From contig NZ_RCZG01000001.1 in assembly GCF_006439015.1 (NCBI RefSeq), positions 186,001 through 250,000 of the forward strand: a stretch of 64,000 nt of DNA, read 5' to 3'. A program made the translations under genes and the position numbers. Of the stretch, positions 50,944 to 60,584 are shown in pieces; within the stretch, counting starts at the first letter, position 1, and the number at the start of each line of letters is the position of its first letter. The notes below the pieces were generated by a model, which had not been told where the DNA came from, did no database searches, and saw nothing but the letters and a program-made list of their open reading frames with translations. This DNA comes from Mycolicibacterium hodleri (GTDB lineage Bacteria > Actinomycetota > Actinomycetes > Mycobacteriales > Mycobacteriaceae).

Positions 50944-52505
50944 TGTCGGCCAACGCGGCCGGCGACCTGACGCTCGGCGACATCGTCACCGACAACGCGG
51001 TGCGCTTCGGTGAGGTGGTCGCCTACCGGCACGGCGACCGCACGGTGAGCCATGCTCAGTTGCGTGCACGGGCCGTGAGACTCGTGTCGGCAATGGTGGA
51101 CGCCGGGGTTCGCCACCAGGACCGGGTTGCGGTGCTGAGCCGCAACGGCATCGAATTCGGGGAGCTGAACGCGGCCACCCAGATCAGCGGAATCATCATG
51201 GCCACCATCAACTTTCGGCTCTCGCCGCCGGAGATGGCCGACGTGGTCCGCCGGGTGGCACCATCGATCGTCTTCGCCACGGACGAATTCGCCCCGGCGG
51301 TCAGCGCTGTCGTGGCGGAGTTGCCCTCGGCGCCAATGCTGGTGGTCATCGGTGGTGAGCCTCCGACGGGGACGATCGGCTATGAGCAGTTCCTCAAGGG
51401 CGGGCGAAGTGGTGACCCGGAGTTGGTGGCCACCCCCGACGATATTGCTTATTTGCTCTTCACCAGCGGCACCACCGGAGCGTCCAAGTGCTGCGTCGTC
51501 GGGCAGCGGGAGATGCGCGCCATCGCCTTCACGATGAACAACGAAATGCGCAGCGGCAGCAACGACCGTGGCCTGATCAACATGCCGATGTTCCACGTCG
51601 GGGCGCTCGCGATCGTCGGCGGCCTGCACGCGCGGGGTGGGACGGTGGTGCTCCAGCAGCAGTTCGATCCGGCCGAAGCGGTGCGGTTGATCGCGGACGA
51701 GGCCATCACGGTGTTGCATCTGGCGCCGGTCATGCTGAAGTCGCTTCTCGACGAGGTCGGTGACGGCTCTGCAGTGAAATCGGTTCGCACCGTTGTCTAT
51801 TCGGCTGCACCGATGACTACGAAGACACTGCAGCGGGCGATTTCTGCGCTTCCCAACGCCGGCTTCCTCAACCTGTACGGACAGACCGAGGTGATCGCGT
51901 CCGGGCTGCCGCGCGAACTGCACACCCTCGACGGCCCGGACGCCGAGGAACGTTTGCGCTCAGTGGGTTTCCCGTTTCCCGGCACGCAGATCCGCATCCT
52001 CGACGAGGACGGACGCGATGTGGCATCGGGGAAGGCCGGCGAGATCGTCGTGCGATCGAATTCGATGTTCCGTGGCTACCTGGACGACGTGGCGGCGACC
52101 GAGGCGACGCTGCGCGACGGGTGGTGTCGCACCGGCGACGTCGGTCGTCTGGACACGCGCGGTCTGCTGTATCTGGTGGACCGCAAGAAGGACGTCATCA
52201 TCACCGGCGGGGAGAACGTCTACTCACCCGAGGTCGAGGACGCCATCACCGCCATCGACGGGGTGGCCGCCTGCGCGGTGGTCGGAGTGCCCGACGAGAA
52301 GTGGGGCGAGGCGGTCTGCGCGGTCATCGTTCCGTTGGCTGGTGCATCGCCGACGCTGAAAGCCGTTCAGCAGCACGTGCGTCGGAGCCTGGCCGGCTAC
52401 AAGGTGCCGCGCCGACTGGTGCTGGTGGCCGAACTCCCGGTGCTGGCCAGTGGCAAGGTGGACAAGAAGCGACTGCGCGCCGACGTGGGCGTAGCGGCCG
52501 GCTGA
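50940..52505 (+). CDS. Acyl-CoA ligase (FadD-type)
   Basis: A 521-residue ANL ligase with LLFTSGTTGASKCCVVGQRE (the usual PKG is SKC), FLNLYGQTEVIASGLPREL, CRTGDVGRLDTRGLLYLVDR, KKDVIITGGENVYSPEVEDA and the catalytic Lys in VLASGKVDKKRL. The P-loop's final residues differ from the consensus (SKCC), but the SGTTG core is intact. It is last in the 48456-52505 operon and convergent with the TetR-TetR gene one base away. Confidence 0.93.
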   Translation: MMSANAAGDLTLGDIVTDNAVRFGEVVAYRHGDRTVSHAQLRARAVRLVSAMVDAGVRHQDRVAVLSRNGIEFGELNAATQISGIIMATINFRLSPPEMADVVRRVAPSIVFATDEFAPAVSAVVAELPSAPMLVVIGGEPPTGTIGYEQFLKGGRSGDPELVATPDDIAYLLFTSGTTGASKCCVVGQREMRAIAFTMNNEMRSGSNDRGLINMPMFHVGALAIVGGLHARGGTVVLQQQFDPAEAVRLIADEAITVLHLAPVMLKSLLDEVGDGSAVKSVRTVVYSAAPMTTKTLQRAISALPNAGFLNLYGQTEVIASGLPRELHTLDGPDAEERLRSVGFPFPGTQIRILDEDGRDVASGKAGEIVVRSNSMFRGYLDDVAATEATLRDGWCRTGDVGRLDTRGLLYLVDRKKDVIITGGENVYSPEVEDAITAIDGVAACAVVGVPDEKWGEAVCAVIVPLAGASPTLKAVQQHVRRSLAGYKVPRRLVLVAELPVLASGKVDKKRLRADVGVAAG

Positions 52506-52506
52506 G

Positions 52507-53832
52507 CTACAGCGACCGCAGGATCGAACGCCTCAACAGGGTCGCCATGAGGTCGGCGGCGCGCTCGTCGGTGCCCGACTCCGCAGCCGCCGTCGCCTCG
52601 GTCATCCGGCCCAACACGGCGAGGAACACCGTGCTCGCCACCCGAACGTCGATGCGGGCAGGCAGGTCGACGGTGTCCAGCAGGGCGAGCACCGCGCGGT
52701 GGACCGCGCCGATACCGTGTCCGACCTCCGCGTCGGAGAGCTGCTCGGCCACCGTGCCGTCCAACCACGCCCGGATGACGCCGCCGTAGTCGCGGTGAAA
52801 TCGAACGTAGCCCAGCATCCACCGGGCCAGCGAGTCCGCCTCCAGTCCTGGCAGTACGGCGGATTGGACCTCGATTTCGTCGACCGCCTTGCGGGTCAGT
52901 TCGGCCAGAATCTCGACCTTGGTGCTGAAGTACCGGTACAGGGTGGCGCGGCTGACTGCGGCGGCCGCCGCAATCTGCTCCATCCCGACGGCGTAGTAGC
53001 CGCATTCGGCGAAGAGCGCCGAGCTGACCGACAGCACGTCCAGTGCGATGGGCGCCAACCCGGTGGCGGTCGCAGCCGGCCGCGGGTCGGCCTCGGGCAG
53101 CGGACCGGCCGGTTCGGGGCGGTTCGGCGGTAAGACTGCGCTGAGCACGTCATCGGGGGTGTCGGGGAACAGCATGAGTTGGAGCGCGACGGTCAGTGAC
53201 GACGTCACGACGTCGCGAGCCGGCAGCGAGAACATCGCCCGGTACCGGTAGAGGTGCACCATGTGCGGAATCCGCATCAGTGCGGCGGCGGCGTCGTCGG
53301 GGTCCAGCCCCTCCACGGCGGCTCCGCGGACCCGGATGGTGACCGCCTCCGCGAACGTCTCGGCGACCGTGCCGACCTCGATGACCGACAACTCGGTTCC
53401 GATGCCGGGGTACTCCGCGAACACCGCCGCATGGCTGTCGTAGAGGTCGGCCCACTGCGCCAGCCAGCCGTGCAGGGCTTCGATCCCGTCGTGCGTCGGG
53501 CTCAGGTCACCGAGCCGGTCGGCGTGGTCGAGGACGTCGCGTTCGGCCGACACACTGAGCTCGCGGAAGATCTCCTCCTTGCCCGCGAAGTACTGGTAGA
53601 CGGTGGCGCGCGAGGCGCTCGCCGCCTTGGCGATCGTGTCGAGTGAGGTGCCGTGGAAGCCGTTTACCAGGAACACGTCCGCCGCGCAGGTGAGGATCCG
53701 GTCGCGCGTGTGCAGGCCGCGGCGGCCGACGCCGACGTTCGCAGCGGGCGCATACCCCGGGCGGCGCGTCTTGTCCGGAGTCGATGCCACCGGACAAGTA
53801 TCCCGATGAACCCCCGCCGATGGGGCGCTCAC
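52507..53832 (-). CDS. Tandem double TetR-family regulator (two HTH domains in one chain)
   Basis: A 441-residue protein made of two TetR units. The first HTH is at ~42-90 (ILTCAADVFLVNGFHGTSLD, SASRATVYQYFAGKEEIF), with a ligand-binding helical part to ~240. The second HTH is at ~262-312 (LSVSSALFAECGYYAVGMEQ, AVSRATLYRYFSTKVEIL), with its own C-terminal domain. Single-chain double TetR proteins can act as covalent dimers that recognise an asymmetric operator. GTG 53832 overlaps the upstream gene as GTGA. It presumably regulates flanking operons. Confidence 0.93.
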   Translation of the reverse strand: MSAPSAGVHRDTCPVASTPDKTRRPGYAPAANVGVGRRGLHTRDRILTCAADVFLVNGFHGTSLDTIAKAASASRATVYQYFAGKEEIFRELSVSAERDVLDHADRLGDLSPTHDGIEALHGWLAQWADLYDSHAAVFAEYPGIGTELSVIEVGTVAETFAEAVTIRVRGAAVEGLDPDDAAAALMRIPHMVHLYRYRAMFSLPARDVVTSSLTVALQLMLFPDTPDDVLSAVLPPNRPEPAGPLPEADPRPAATATGLAPIALDVLSVSSALFAECGYYAVGMEQIAAAAAVSRATLYRYFSTKVEILAELTRKAVDEIEVQSAVLPGLEADSLARWMLGYVRFHRDYGGVIRAWLDGTVAEQLSDAEVGHGIGAVHRAVLALLDTVDLPARIDVRVASTVFLAVLGRMTEATAAAESGTDERAADLMATLLRRSILRSL

Positions 53833-54140
53833 GTCTGCGACGGTCCCGGCAGGTTGCGCTTGGCCTTGCCCGGATAGCCGAAGAACTTCTCGAAGTTGGC
53901 GTCGTTGATGGGTTGTGCGCTGTTGCGTGCCGCAGCCGACCGCAGGGCCTCGTGTCGGGCGTCGGCCCTGGCGAGCTCGTCGGCGGTCCCGGACTGGCGC
54001 AGCCGCTCGACGTCCGCGGCGGCGGCGGCGATCTCGAGCCGCAGACGTTCACCCGCTTCCCCGAAGGTCAGGAGATCGTGGTCGTCTTCGTCGACCTTGT
54101 CCCGCGGGCTGTTGTCAGCAGGTCCGTCAACGCTGGTCAT
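53829..54140 (-). CDS. Small coiled-coil protein of unknown function
   Basis: A 103-residue acidic protein. Residues ~25-75 form a long predicted helix or coiled coil (LLTFGEAGERLRLEIAAAAA, ERLRQSGTADELARADARHE), then NSAQPINDANFEKFFGYPGK. No cysteines, signal or membrane segment. It is first of a two-gene unit with the double TetR regulator and divergent from the amidohydrolase at 54261. The FEKFFGY tail resembles acyl-CoA synthase-associated small proteins in mycobacteria, but I cannot name it. An upstream frame extension to 54212 is unlikely. Confidence 0.72.
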   Translation of the reverse strand: MTSVDGPADNSPRDKVDEDDHDLLTFGEAGERLRLEIAAAAADVERLRQSGTADELARADARHEALRSAAARNSAQPINDANFEKFFGYPGKAKRNLPGPSQT

Positions 54141-54260
54141 GGCGTGCCTCTCGACGTCTAGACGTGTGTGGCGTACGTCATATAGTGTGTGAGATGAACC
54201 GTCAGAAAACAAGACTCTCCGTCAGAAACTGGGATGCAGAGTCAGGAGCGAAGGAGCATC
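54141..54260. promoter_or_regulatory. Divergent promoter region of small-protein/TetR and amidohydrolase operons
   Basis: The region contains an AT-richer stretch (CGTACGTCATATAGTGTGTG near 54170-54190) and AAGGAG just before GTG 54261. It separates the TetR operon from the amidohydrolase gene, so it is the likely autoregulatory target of the double TetR. No clear long palindrome was seen. Confidence 0.35.
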
Positions 54261-55460
54261 GTGCCGCTTCAGGACCATCACCAGATCGTCTCCGTCGATG
54301 ACCACCTGGTCGAACACCCACGGGTGTGGCAGGACCGCCTGCCAGAGAAGTTCCGCGAAGAGGGCCCCCGGATCATCGAGAAGGACGGCAAGCACCTCTG
54401 GAGCTACGACGGCCAGATCTTCCCGACGATCGGCTTGAACGCGGTCGCGGGAAAGCCGCCGGAGGAGTGGGGCATGGACCCCGTGCGCTACGAGGACATG
54501 ATCCCTGGCTGTTACGACCCGGTCGCCCGGATCGCCGACATGGACCTCGACGGCGTGCAAGCCGCGCTGTGCTTTCCGTCCTTCCCGGGCTTCGGTGGTG
54601 GAACCTTTCACCGCGCCAAGGACAAGGAACTCGCGCTGCACTGCGTGAAGGCGTGGAACGACTTCTACATCGACGAGTGGTGCGCGACCGCACCCGCCCG
54701 ATACGTCCCGCTGGCCATCCTGCCGACCTGGGACATCGACGCCTGCGTGGCCGAAGCCGAGCGGGCCGCTGCCAAGGGCGCCCGCACGATCTCCTTCCCG
54801 GACAGCCCGGTGCCCCTTGGCCTTCCGTCGTTCCACTCGGAGCACTGGGATCCGCTGTGGCAGGTGTGCGCCGACGCGAACATGCCCGTCTCACTGCACT
54901 TCGGCTCGGGCGCCTACGTGCCCGGCTTCTCGTTCTCCTCGATGAAGCCGGTCCCCGGGGAGATGGTGATGCCGGACGCCCCGTTCGCGGTGGCGATCAC
55001 GCTCTTCTCGACCAACCTGATGTGGAGCACCGTGGACCTGTTGTTCTCCGGCAAGCTGCAGCAGTTCCCCAACCTGCAGATCTCGCTGGCCGAGGGCGGC
55101 ATCGGCTGGGTGCCCTACATCCTGGAGCGCTCCGACTACGTCTGGGAGCGGCACCGCTACTACCAGGACATCGCGTTCGACGACCGGCCGTCCGAGCTCT
55201 TCCGCAAGCACTTCTGGGGCTGCTTCATCGACGACGAGCACGGCTTGAAGAATCGCCACGCGGTCGGCATCGACCGGATCATGCTCGAAATCGACTTTCC
55301 CCATAGTGATTCCAACTGGCCGAACTCGCGCAAGCGGGCCGCCGAGGTGCTGGCCGACGTGCCCGATGGCGAGTGCTCGCTGATCGTCGAGGAGAACGCC
55401 CGCCGGATGCTCAGCTTCCCTCGGGTGTCCGCCGATGAGCGTCGACTGATCGCCGTCTGA
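54261..55460 (+). CDS. Amidohydrolase-2 family (ACMSD-like) metal-dependent hydrolase
   Basis: A 399-residue TIM-barrel protein. The N-terminal strand carries SVDDHLVEHPRVW, so one His (and a second His four residues on) replaces the classical HxH. Later landmarks are LPVSLHFGS-type text (MPVSLHFGSGAYVPG), LQISLAEGGIGWVPYILERS and IMLEIDFPHSDSNWPNS, with the conserved Asp in DFPHSD. The group includes decarboxylases and C-C hydrolases. GTG 54261 follows AAGGAG; an upstream ATG at 54234 is possible. It is probably in one transcript with the ferredoxin downstream. Confidence 0.87.
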   Translation: MPLQDHHQIVSVDDHLVEHPRVWQDRLPEKFREEGPRIIEKDGKHLWSYDGQIFPTIGLNAVAGKPPEEWGMDPVRYEDMIPGCYDPVARIADMDLDGVQAALCFPSFPGFGGGTFHRAKDKELALHCVKAWNDFYIDEWCATAPARYVPLAILPTWDIDACVAEAERAAAKGARTISFPDSPVPLGLPSFHSEHWDPLWQVCADANMPVSLHFGSGAYVPGFSFSSMKPVPGEMVMPDAPFAVAITLFSTNLMWSTVDLLFSGKLQQFPNLQISLAEGGIGWVPYILERSDYVWERHRYYQDIAFDDRPSELFRKHFWGCFIDDEHGLKNRHAVGIDRIMLEIDFPHSDSNWPNSRKRAAEVLADVPDGECSLIVEENARRMLSFPRVSADERRLIAV

Positions 55461-55532
55461 CGACTGCTGGGCGGGCGCGGTCAGGTCTGCTCGGCACCGG
55501 GTATGGCAACGGGCGCTGCGAAAGGGATGCGA

Positions 55533-55552
55533 CATAAATAGTTAATCCTTTA
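55533..55552 (+). promoter_or_regulatory. AT-rich promoter candidate upstream of ferredoxin
   Basis: CATAAATAGTTAATCCTTTA contains the ATAGTTA string also found at 61243-61249. It lies about 60 bases before the ferredoxin start, so the ferredoxin may have its own promoter. Confidence 0.3.
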
Positions 55553-55604
55553 GTCTTATGCGGCCCGCGTAGGACGGGCCCGCGCAGGAGCGCGCTCGAG
55601 TTGA

Positions 55605-55808
<204 letters not shown>

Positions 55809-55940
55809 CCGGAGCGCTTACGATTGGCCTGGCTGGCAGTCAGACCGGTTCGACCTACGTCATGCTCGATGCGCCACTTCGGCTTGCCGAGGAGATTCGC
55901 ACGGATGACCGTGGTGTGTCGAGTTGCTTTTCGGGCGAAC

Positions 55941-56681
55941 CTATTTCGCGTGCAACCGGCATCGCTCGAGCAGGATCTGGGCGAGGCGTGCGGGATGACT
56001 AAACATCAATTCGTGGCAGGCCTGCACGGCAATCACGTGCTGAACCCCGCCGAGTGCGGCGATGCTGGCGTGCTGCGACTTGACCGACAGGGCCCGGTCT
56101 CGGGTGGTCAGGATCCACGTGCGCGGCACGTCGTTGGGGAATCCGCTGCGGTCCACCGGTTCGCCGGGTATCCGCGCCGACTCTGTACACAATCTCGACA
56201 TCGTCAGACGGCGTTGCTCCCGTGTCATGCCGTTGCAAAACGCGTACTGCGTCACCACGCGGGGGATCTTCATCGGCTTCCCGCCCTTCGCGGCGTACCT
56301 GGCGAGCGCCGCCAGTGGCCCGCCGAGCTTGTCCGCAATGGACAGGCCATGGGGTGGCACGAACGCGGCGGCGAGGATCATCTCCCGTACCCGGGATGAG
56401 CCGAGCCGTGCTACTACTCCGGGTACCGTCACGCCGGCCATCGAATGCCCGACGATCACGACCTCACCTAGACCCGCCGCCTCGACGTCGGCGACGACGG
56501 AAGCCACCCACTCGCCGATGGTGGCGGTCGCGAGATCGCCGGGCGTTCGCCCCCGCCCGGGCAGGTCGACGGCCAAGACGCGCAATTCCGGTGCCCGACG
56601 GTGTAGTTCGGCAACGACGAAATCCCAGCAGTTGCCAGAGTGCTCGCCACCGTGGACGAGCACGAGGTCGGGCAGTGCCAT
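55941..56681 (-). CDS. Alpha/beta hydrolase
   Basis: A 246-residue alpha/beta hydrolase: LVLVHGGEHSGNCWDFVVAE (oxyanion loop), VDLPGRGRTPG, the nucleophile elbow VIVGHSMAGVTVPG (Ser ~95) and a C-terminal His in VQACHELMFSHPARLA. The fold resembles the hydroxynitrile lyase/methylesterase-like group that hydrolyses esters. ATG 56681 has GAGGGG upstream; TTG 56690 is less likely. It follows the LLM gene by 13 bases, so the two form an operon. Confidence 0.88.
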   Translation of the reverse strand: MALPDLVLVHGGEHSGNCWDFVVAELHRRAPELRVLAVDLPGRGRTPGDLATATIGEWVASVVADVEAAGLGEVVIVGHSMAGVTVPGVVARLGSSRVREMILAAAFVPPHGLSIADKLGGPLAALARYAAKGGKPMKIPRVVTQYAFCNGMTREQRRLTMSRLCTESARIPGEPVDRSGFPNDVPRTWILTTRDRALSVKSQHASIAALGGVQHVIAVQACHELMFSHPARLAQILLERCRLHAK

Positions 56682-56694
56682 CGCGATCAACCCC

Positions 56695-57606
56695 TCAAGG
56701 GTGGAGGAGCTGGGACTCCACTACGTCGAGGTCGGCGCGGAAGTCGGTGAGGCTCCTACTTGCCGGCTCGATCGTGATCCAGGTGACGCCGGCGTCGGCG
56801 TAGCCCTCCAACCGTGGTTGTACGGCGGCACAGAAGGCCGAGCAGTCGCCGCTCTCGAGCAGGTCGGCCTCGAAGGGTACGAACGCGACGTCGGCAGGCC
56901 CCCGGCCCGCTTCGGCGCGCCGCTGGTTGACGGTCCCGATCCACTCGCCGAGGGTGTCGACGTCCTCGAGGGGACGGGCCCGGGTGATCGCGGCCATCTC
57001 ACCGGACGCGGCCATCGGCATCCAGCCGTCGGCCACCTCGACGACGCGGCGTTGTGCGGCCTTTCCGTTGCCGCCGATCCAGAGCGGGGGTCCGTCGACG
57101 GTCAGTGGCGGCGGAAGTGCGACGTGACCGCTCACCCCGAACTCCGGTCCGTCGTGGTCGACACCGGCCCAGGTCGCCTTCCACGCCGCGATCGCCTCGT
57201 CGAGCAGCGCGCCGCGGCGGTCGAAATCAGCTCCCAGGGCCTTGAACTCGGATTTCAGGTAGCCGGCGCCGGTCCCCAACGTGAACCGACCACCGGACAG
57301 CAGGTCGAGACTGGCCGCCGCCTTGGCGGTCAGGTACGGGTTCCGATAACCCGACACCAGGAGGTAGGTCATCAGCCGGATCCGCGTGGTGGCGGCAGCG
57401 GCGAAGCTCAGCGACACGAACGGGTCGAAGGCATGGTGCCCACCATTGGCCAACCACTCCTTGTCCGGGTACGGGTGCTCGGACATCGAGAATCCCTCGA
57501 AGCCGGCCTCTTCCACCAGCCGTGCGACCTCACCGATACCGGCGCCCTCGCACCAGCGGTTCCAGTGCTTGACCGCCCGCATCGGGAACATCAGGTTGTA
57601 GCGCAC
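56695..57606 (-). CDS. LLM-class F420-dependent oxidoreductase
   Basis: A 303-residue luciferase-like TIM-barrel oxidoreductase: ARLVEEAGFEGFSMSEHPYP, DPFVSLSFAAAATTRIRLMT, NPYLTAKAAASLDLLSGGRF, GTGAGYLKSEFKALG and PPLWIGGNGKAAQRRVVEVA. Mycobacterial members generally use cofactor F420 rather than FMN, for hydride transfer or substrate oxidation. The start is GTG 57606. It is first of a two-gene unit with the alpha/beta hydrolase, an arrangement that would allow oxidation followed by ester or lactone hydrolysis. Confidence 0.92.
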   Translation of the reverse strand: MRYNLMFPMRAVKHWNRWCEGAGIGEVARLVEEAGFEGFSMSEHPYPDKEWLANGGHHAFDPFVSLSFAAAATTRIRLMTYLLVSGYRNPYLTAKAAASLDLLSGGRFTLGTGAGYLKSEFKALGADFDRRGALLDEAIAAWKATWAGVDHDGPEFGVSGHVALPPPLTVDGPPLWIGGNGKAAQRRVVEVADGWMPMAASGEMAAITRARPLEDVDTLGEWIGTVNQRRAEAGRGPADVAFVPFEADLLESGDCSAFCAAVQPRLEGYADAGVTWITIEPASRSLTDFRADLDVVESQLLHP

Positions 57607-57655
57607 TCTCGGCTCCTACTCACCAGTGATCGGGCGATGGCGTCGCCATCACTGC

Positions 57656-58181
57656 TCATCGGGTTCGCGGATGTTTCCTGTTGCTGAGCGAATCGGAGGC
57701 CGCACCGGCGTTGCCGACGTCCGTGTAAGACTTGCCGTGACGGGCGGCGGAACTGGGGGTCAGATCGCGGGCCTCCCACATCGCGAGGACGGTGCCCTGA
57801 ACGCCGTTCGGTCTGCGCCGCGATCTCGGTGGCCAGTTCCACGGCGCGCGAGCGCAATTCGTCCTCGGGCACGACCTCGGTGACGATGCCGATCCGCAGC
57901 GCGGTTCGGGCGGACATCCGCTCCTCGCTGCCCAGTAGGGCCCAGCGCATCACCTCGCCATAGGGGAGGCCGAGGGCAAGCATGCCCATCGGCTCGTGTG
58001 CGGAGACGATGCCGGCGTTGGCATGCGGGTCGAAGAAGGTGGCGGTGTCGCCGCAGATCGAGAAGTCGCGCTCGTTGACGAAGTACATGGCGCCGCCGGC
58101 CACGATACCGTTCAACGCGCCGATGGCCACGTGATCGCTCACGCGGAACTTGATCGTGCTCAGTTCGATCTGCTCGGTCAC
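57656..58181 (-). pseudogene. Enoyl-CoA hydratase (crotonase) pseudogene
   Basis: The first 19 residues (MTEQIELSTIKFRVSDHVA) are a normal crotonase N-terminus, but they run straight into IGALNGIVAGGAMYFVNERD, so about 80 residues including the first oxyanion-hole strand are deleted. The rest (FFDPHANAGIVSAHEPMGML, RMSARTALRIGIVTEVVPED) is intact until a frameshift near 57817. After it the true tail (NGVQGTVLAMWEARDLTPSS) continues in another frame to TGA at 57656-57658. It is non-functional. Confidence 0.88.
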
Positions 58182-58363
58182 GCACGCTCCTCGGTCGATC
58201 GGGTAAGCACCCGCATGGTCGCATCTGCGTCGCCCACCTGGTGCACCTGGTTAGCGATCTTGCGCCAGAGGGTCGTGCCGGCGTCGAGATGCACTAGGGA
58301 GCAGCGATTCCGCCCAGTGACGCCATGGGGTCAAGCAGCCCCCGGCGTCCAGACAGCATGGGC

Positions 58364-60529
58364 TCACTTGGAAAGGGGATCGCGCGGTAGTCCGAGAAGG
58401 CGTTCGGCGATGGTGTTGCGCATGATCTCCGACGTTCCGCCAGCGATGGTCAGGCACCGGGCGTACAGATAGGACGACGTGAGTTCCGGTTTCTGCCCGA
58501 TCACCGCGGCGGTGCCCGCCAAGTCCAACGCCAGTTCGGTGAGGTGTTGGGAGTTCTCGGCGGTCAACAACTTGGTGACGTTGGCCTCGGCGCCGGCCGA
58601 GGCGCCGACGATCGCCCGGCTGGCCTGCCGCATGTTCAACAGCCGTAGCGTGTGGGTCTCGGCGATCACTTCACCGACTTGACGCGACCAGCTGGCAGCC
58701 ACTTCGCTGGGCGCACCGTCGAGGAGTTTGACCAGGTCGGTGGAGGTGATCCCGGTGGCGCCGGAGCCTCCGCCGATCGATACCCGCTCGTTGCCCAGGG
58801 TGGCGCGAGCAACCAGCCACCCGCGGCCCTCGTCACCCACCACGTCCGCGTCGGGCACGAAGACGTCGTCGAAGAAGACCTCGTTGAACAGAGCATCGCC
58901 GGTGATTTCACGCAGCGGCTTGACTGTCACGCCCGGTGCGCTCAGGTCGATGGCCATCATGGTGACAGCGGAGTGCTTCGGCGCATCGGTGTCGGTGCGC
59001 ACCGTGGCGAGGCCCCACTGGCATTCGTGCGCCAGGCTGGTCCACACCTTCTGGCCGGTGACGCGCCAGCCACCATCGACCCGCGTGGCCGAGGTGCGGA
59101 CCGCGGCAGCATCCGAACCGGCGCCCGGCTCGGAGAACAGTTGGCACCAGTTGACTTTGCCACGCAGAACGTCGTCGACCCAGCGCTCGCGCTGATCGTC
59201 GGTGCCGGCTTGGGCGATGGTGAGCATCACCCAACCGGTGATGCCCATTTCGGGCAGATCGACCCCGCTGAATTCCTCCTCGAGCACCAACTGCTCGATG
59301 GCGTCGGCCTGCCTTCCCCACGGCTTGGGCCAGTGGGGGACGAGGTATCCGGAGTCGGCCAGGAAGTTGCGCCGTGCGTCGGCGGGCAGCGTGGCCATCT
59401 TCGCCAACACTTCCCGGGCCTGCGCGCGGTAGTCCTGAGCTGCCTCCGGCAGGGCGAACGAGGCGCCGTGGGCCAGCCCGCTGCGTTGGGCAGCGACGAT
59501 GTCGAGCAACGGGTCGCCACCGTCGCTGGTGAGCGTGGCCAGCATGCGGGCCCTGCGCAGATACAGGTGCGCGTCGTGCTCCCAGGTGTAGCCGACGCCC
59601 CCGTGGAGCTGAATGTTCTTCTGGGCGTTGAAGACCTGAGTCCGGATCGCGTGTGACGCGGCGACGGCGCCAGCGAACCAAACACTGTCGAGGTCGTCGG
59701 CGCGCGCGGCGTCCCACGTCGCGGCGGTGGTCTGCTCGGCGTTGATCAGCATGTTGGCGAGATGGTGCTTGACCGCCTGGAACGTCCCAATGGTGCGGCC
59801 GAACTGCTCACGTACCTTCGCGTAGTCGTTCGCCATTTCCAGGCAGGCCCAGCTGGAGCCGACCGCCTCGGCGGATGCCAGGATGCGCCATACGGTTCTG
59901 GCGCGGTTCGACGCTCCACGCAACACCCGGTGCTCATCGAGAGCGGCACCGCTTAGTACCACCGTGCCGACGCTGCGGGTGGTGTCGAGACCGGGCAGTG
60001 CAGTGACTGTCACACCGTCGGCCTTGGCGTCGAGCACGACCACGTCGTCACCGGCGACGATCACCAGAACATGGGCGTCGGGTGCGCCCAGAACGGCCGG
60101 GCACTCTCCGCTGGCGATGAGATCCGAACCGATCACCACATTGCCGGCCAGCCCGAGCGCACCGACCGCGCTGCCGTCGGAGAGACCCGGAAGCAATTGA
60201 GAGCGAAGAGAATCCGTGCCGCAGCGATCGATGACGAGAGATGCAGCGACCGTAGGCAGGAACGGACCCGGGCACAGTTCATGGCCTTGAGCCTCGAGGA
60301 CGATGGCCAGTTCTTCGATGCCGAAGCCCGAGCCGCCGAACTCCTCGCTGATTGCGAGGCCGTTCCAACCCAATTCAGCTGCTGCTGACCAGATCTCTGC
60401 AGGTCGAGTCGACCCTCCGTCAAGGGTGGCGCGAGCTGAGGCTCTGCTCTTGACGCGGGACAGCGCCCCGAACGCGGCCGCGGCGAGTTCGTTGTGTTCC
60501 TCGGTGATGGCCAGTGCTGATCTACTCAC
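58364..60529 (-). CDS. Fused double acyl-CoA dehydrogenase
   Basis: A 721-residue protein containing two ACAD units. The N-terminal half has the partner-type signature (VREQFGRTIGTFQAVKHHLA, IQLHGGVGYTWEHDAHLYLR). The C-terminal half has the catalytic-type signature (WCQLFSEPGAGSDAAAVRTS, TGQKVWTSLAHECQWG, IAGGTSEIMRNTIAERLLGL). It corresponds to a single-chain version of the two-gene ACAD heteromers seen at 12783/13981 and 38923/40099, and resembles mycobacterial FadE34/FadE6-type long ACADs. GTG 60529 is preferred, with AAGGAA upstream; the longer frame is spurious. Confidence 0.95.
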   Translation of the reverse strand: MSRSALAITEEHNELAAAAFGALSRVKSRASARATLDGGSTRPAEIWSAAAELGWNGLAISEEFGGSGFGIEELAIVLEAQGHELCPGPFLPTVAASLVIDRCGTDSLRSQLLPGLSDGSAVGALGLAGNVVIGSDLIASGECPAVLGAPDAHVLVIVAGDDVVVLDAKADGVTVTALPGLDTTRSVGTVVLSGAALDEHRVLRGASNRARTVWRILASAEAVGSSWACLEMANDYAKVREQFGRTIGTFQAVKHHLANMLINAEQTTAATWDAARADDLDSVWFAGAVAASHAIRTQVFNAQKNIQLHGGVGYTWEHDAHLYLRRARMLATLTSDGGDPLLDIVAAQRSGLAHGASFALPEAAQDYRAQAREVLAKMATLPADARRNFLADSGYLVPHWPKPWGRQADAIEQLVLEEEFSGVDLPEMGITGWVMLTIAQAGTDDQRERWVDDVLRGKVNWCQLFSEPGAGSDAAAVRTSATRVDGGWRVTGQKVWTSLAHECQWGLATVRTDTDAPKHSAVTMMAIDLSAPGVTVKPLREITGDALFNEVFFDDVFVPDADVVGDEGRGWLVARATLGNERVSIGGGSGATGITSTDLVKLLDGAPSEVAASWSRQVGEVIAETHTLRLLNMRQASRAIVGASAGAEANVTKLLTAENSQHLTELALDLAGTAAVIGQKPELTSSYLYARCLTIAGGTSEIMRNTIAERLLGLPRDPLSK

Positions 60530-60584
60530 TACGGGATTCCTTGATCTTCTCGTGGTTGGAAGCTCTTCTGCCAAAGAAGGCTGG

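Noticed and set aside
54165..54200. Possible extra promoter palindrome before the amidohydrolase
   Set aside because: Only short AT-rich text (CATATAGTGTGTGAG) with no convincing dyad; kept only as a general divergent promoter region.
58182..58363. Possible small gene between the crotonase pseudogene and the fused ACAD
   Set aside because: No start with Shine-Dalgarno and no protein-like translation in any frame; treated as empty intergenic sequence.
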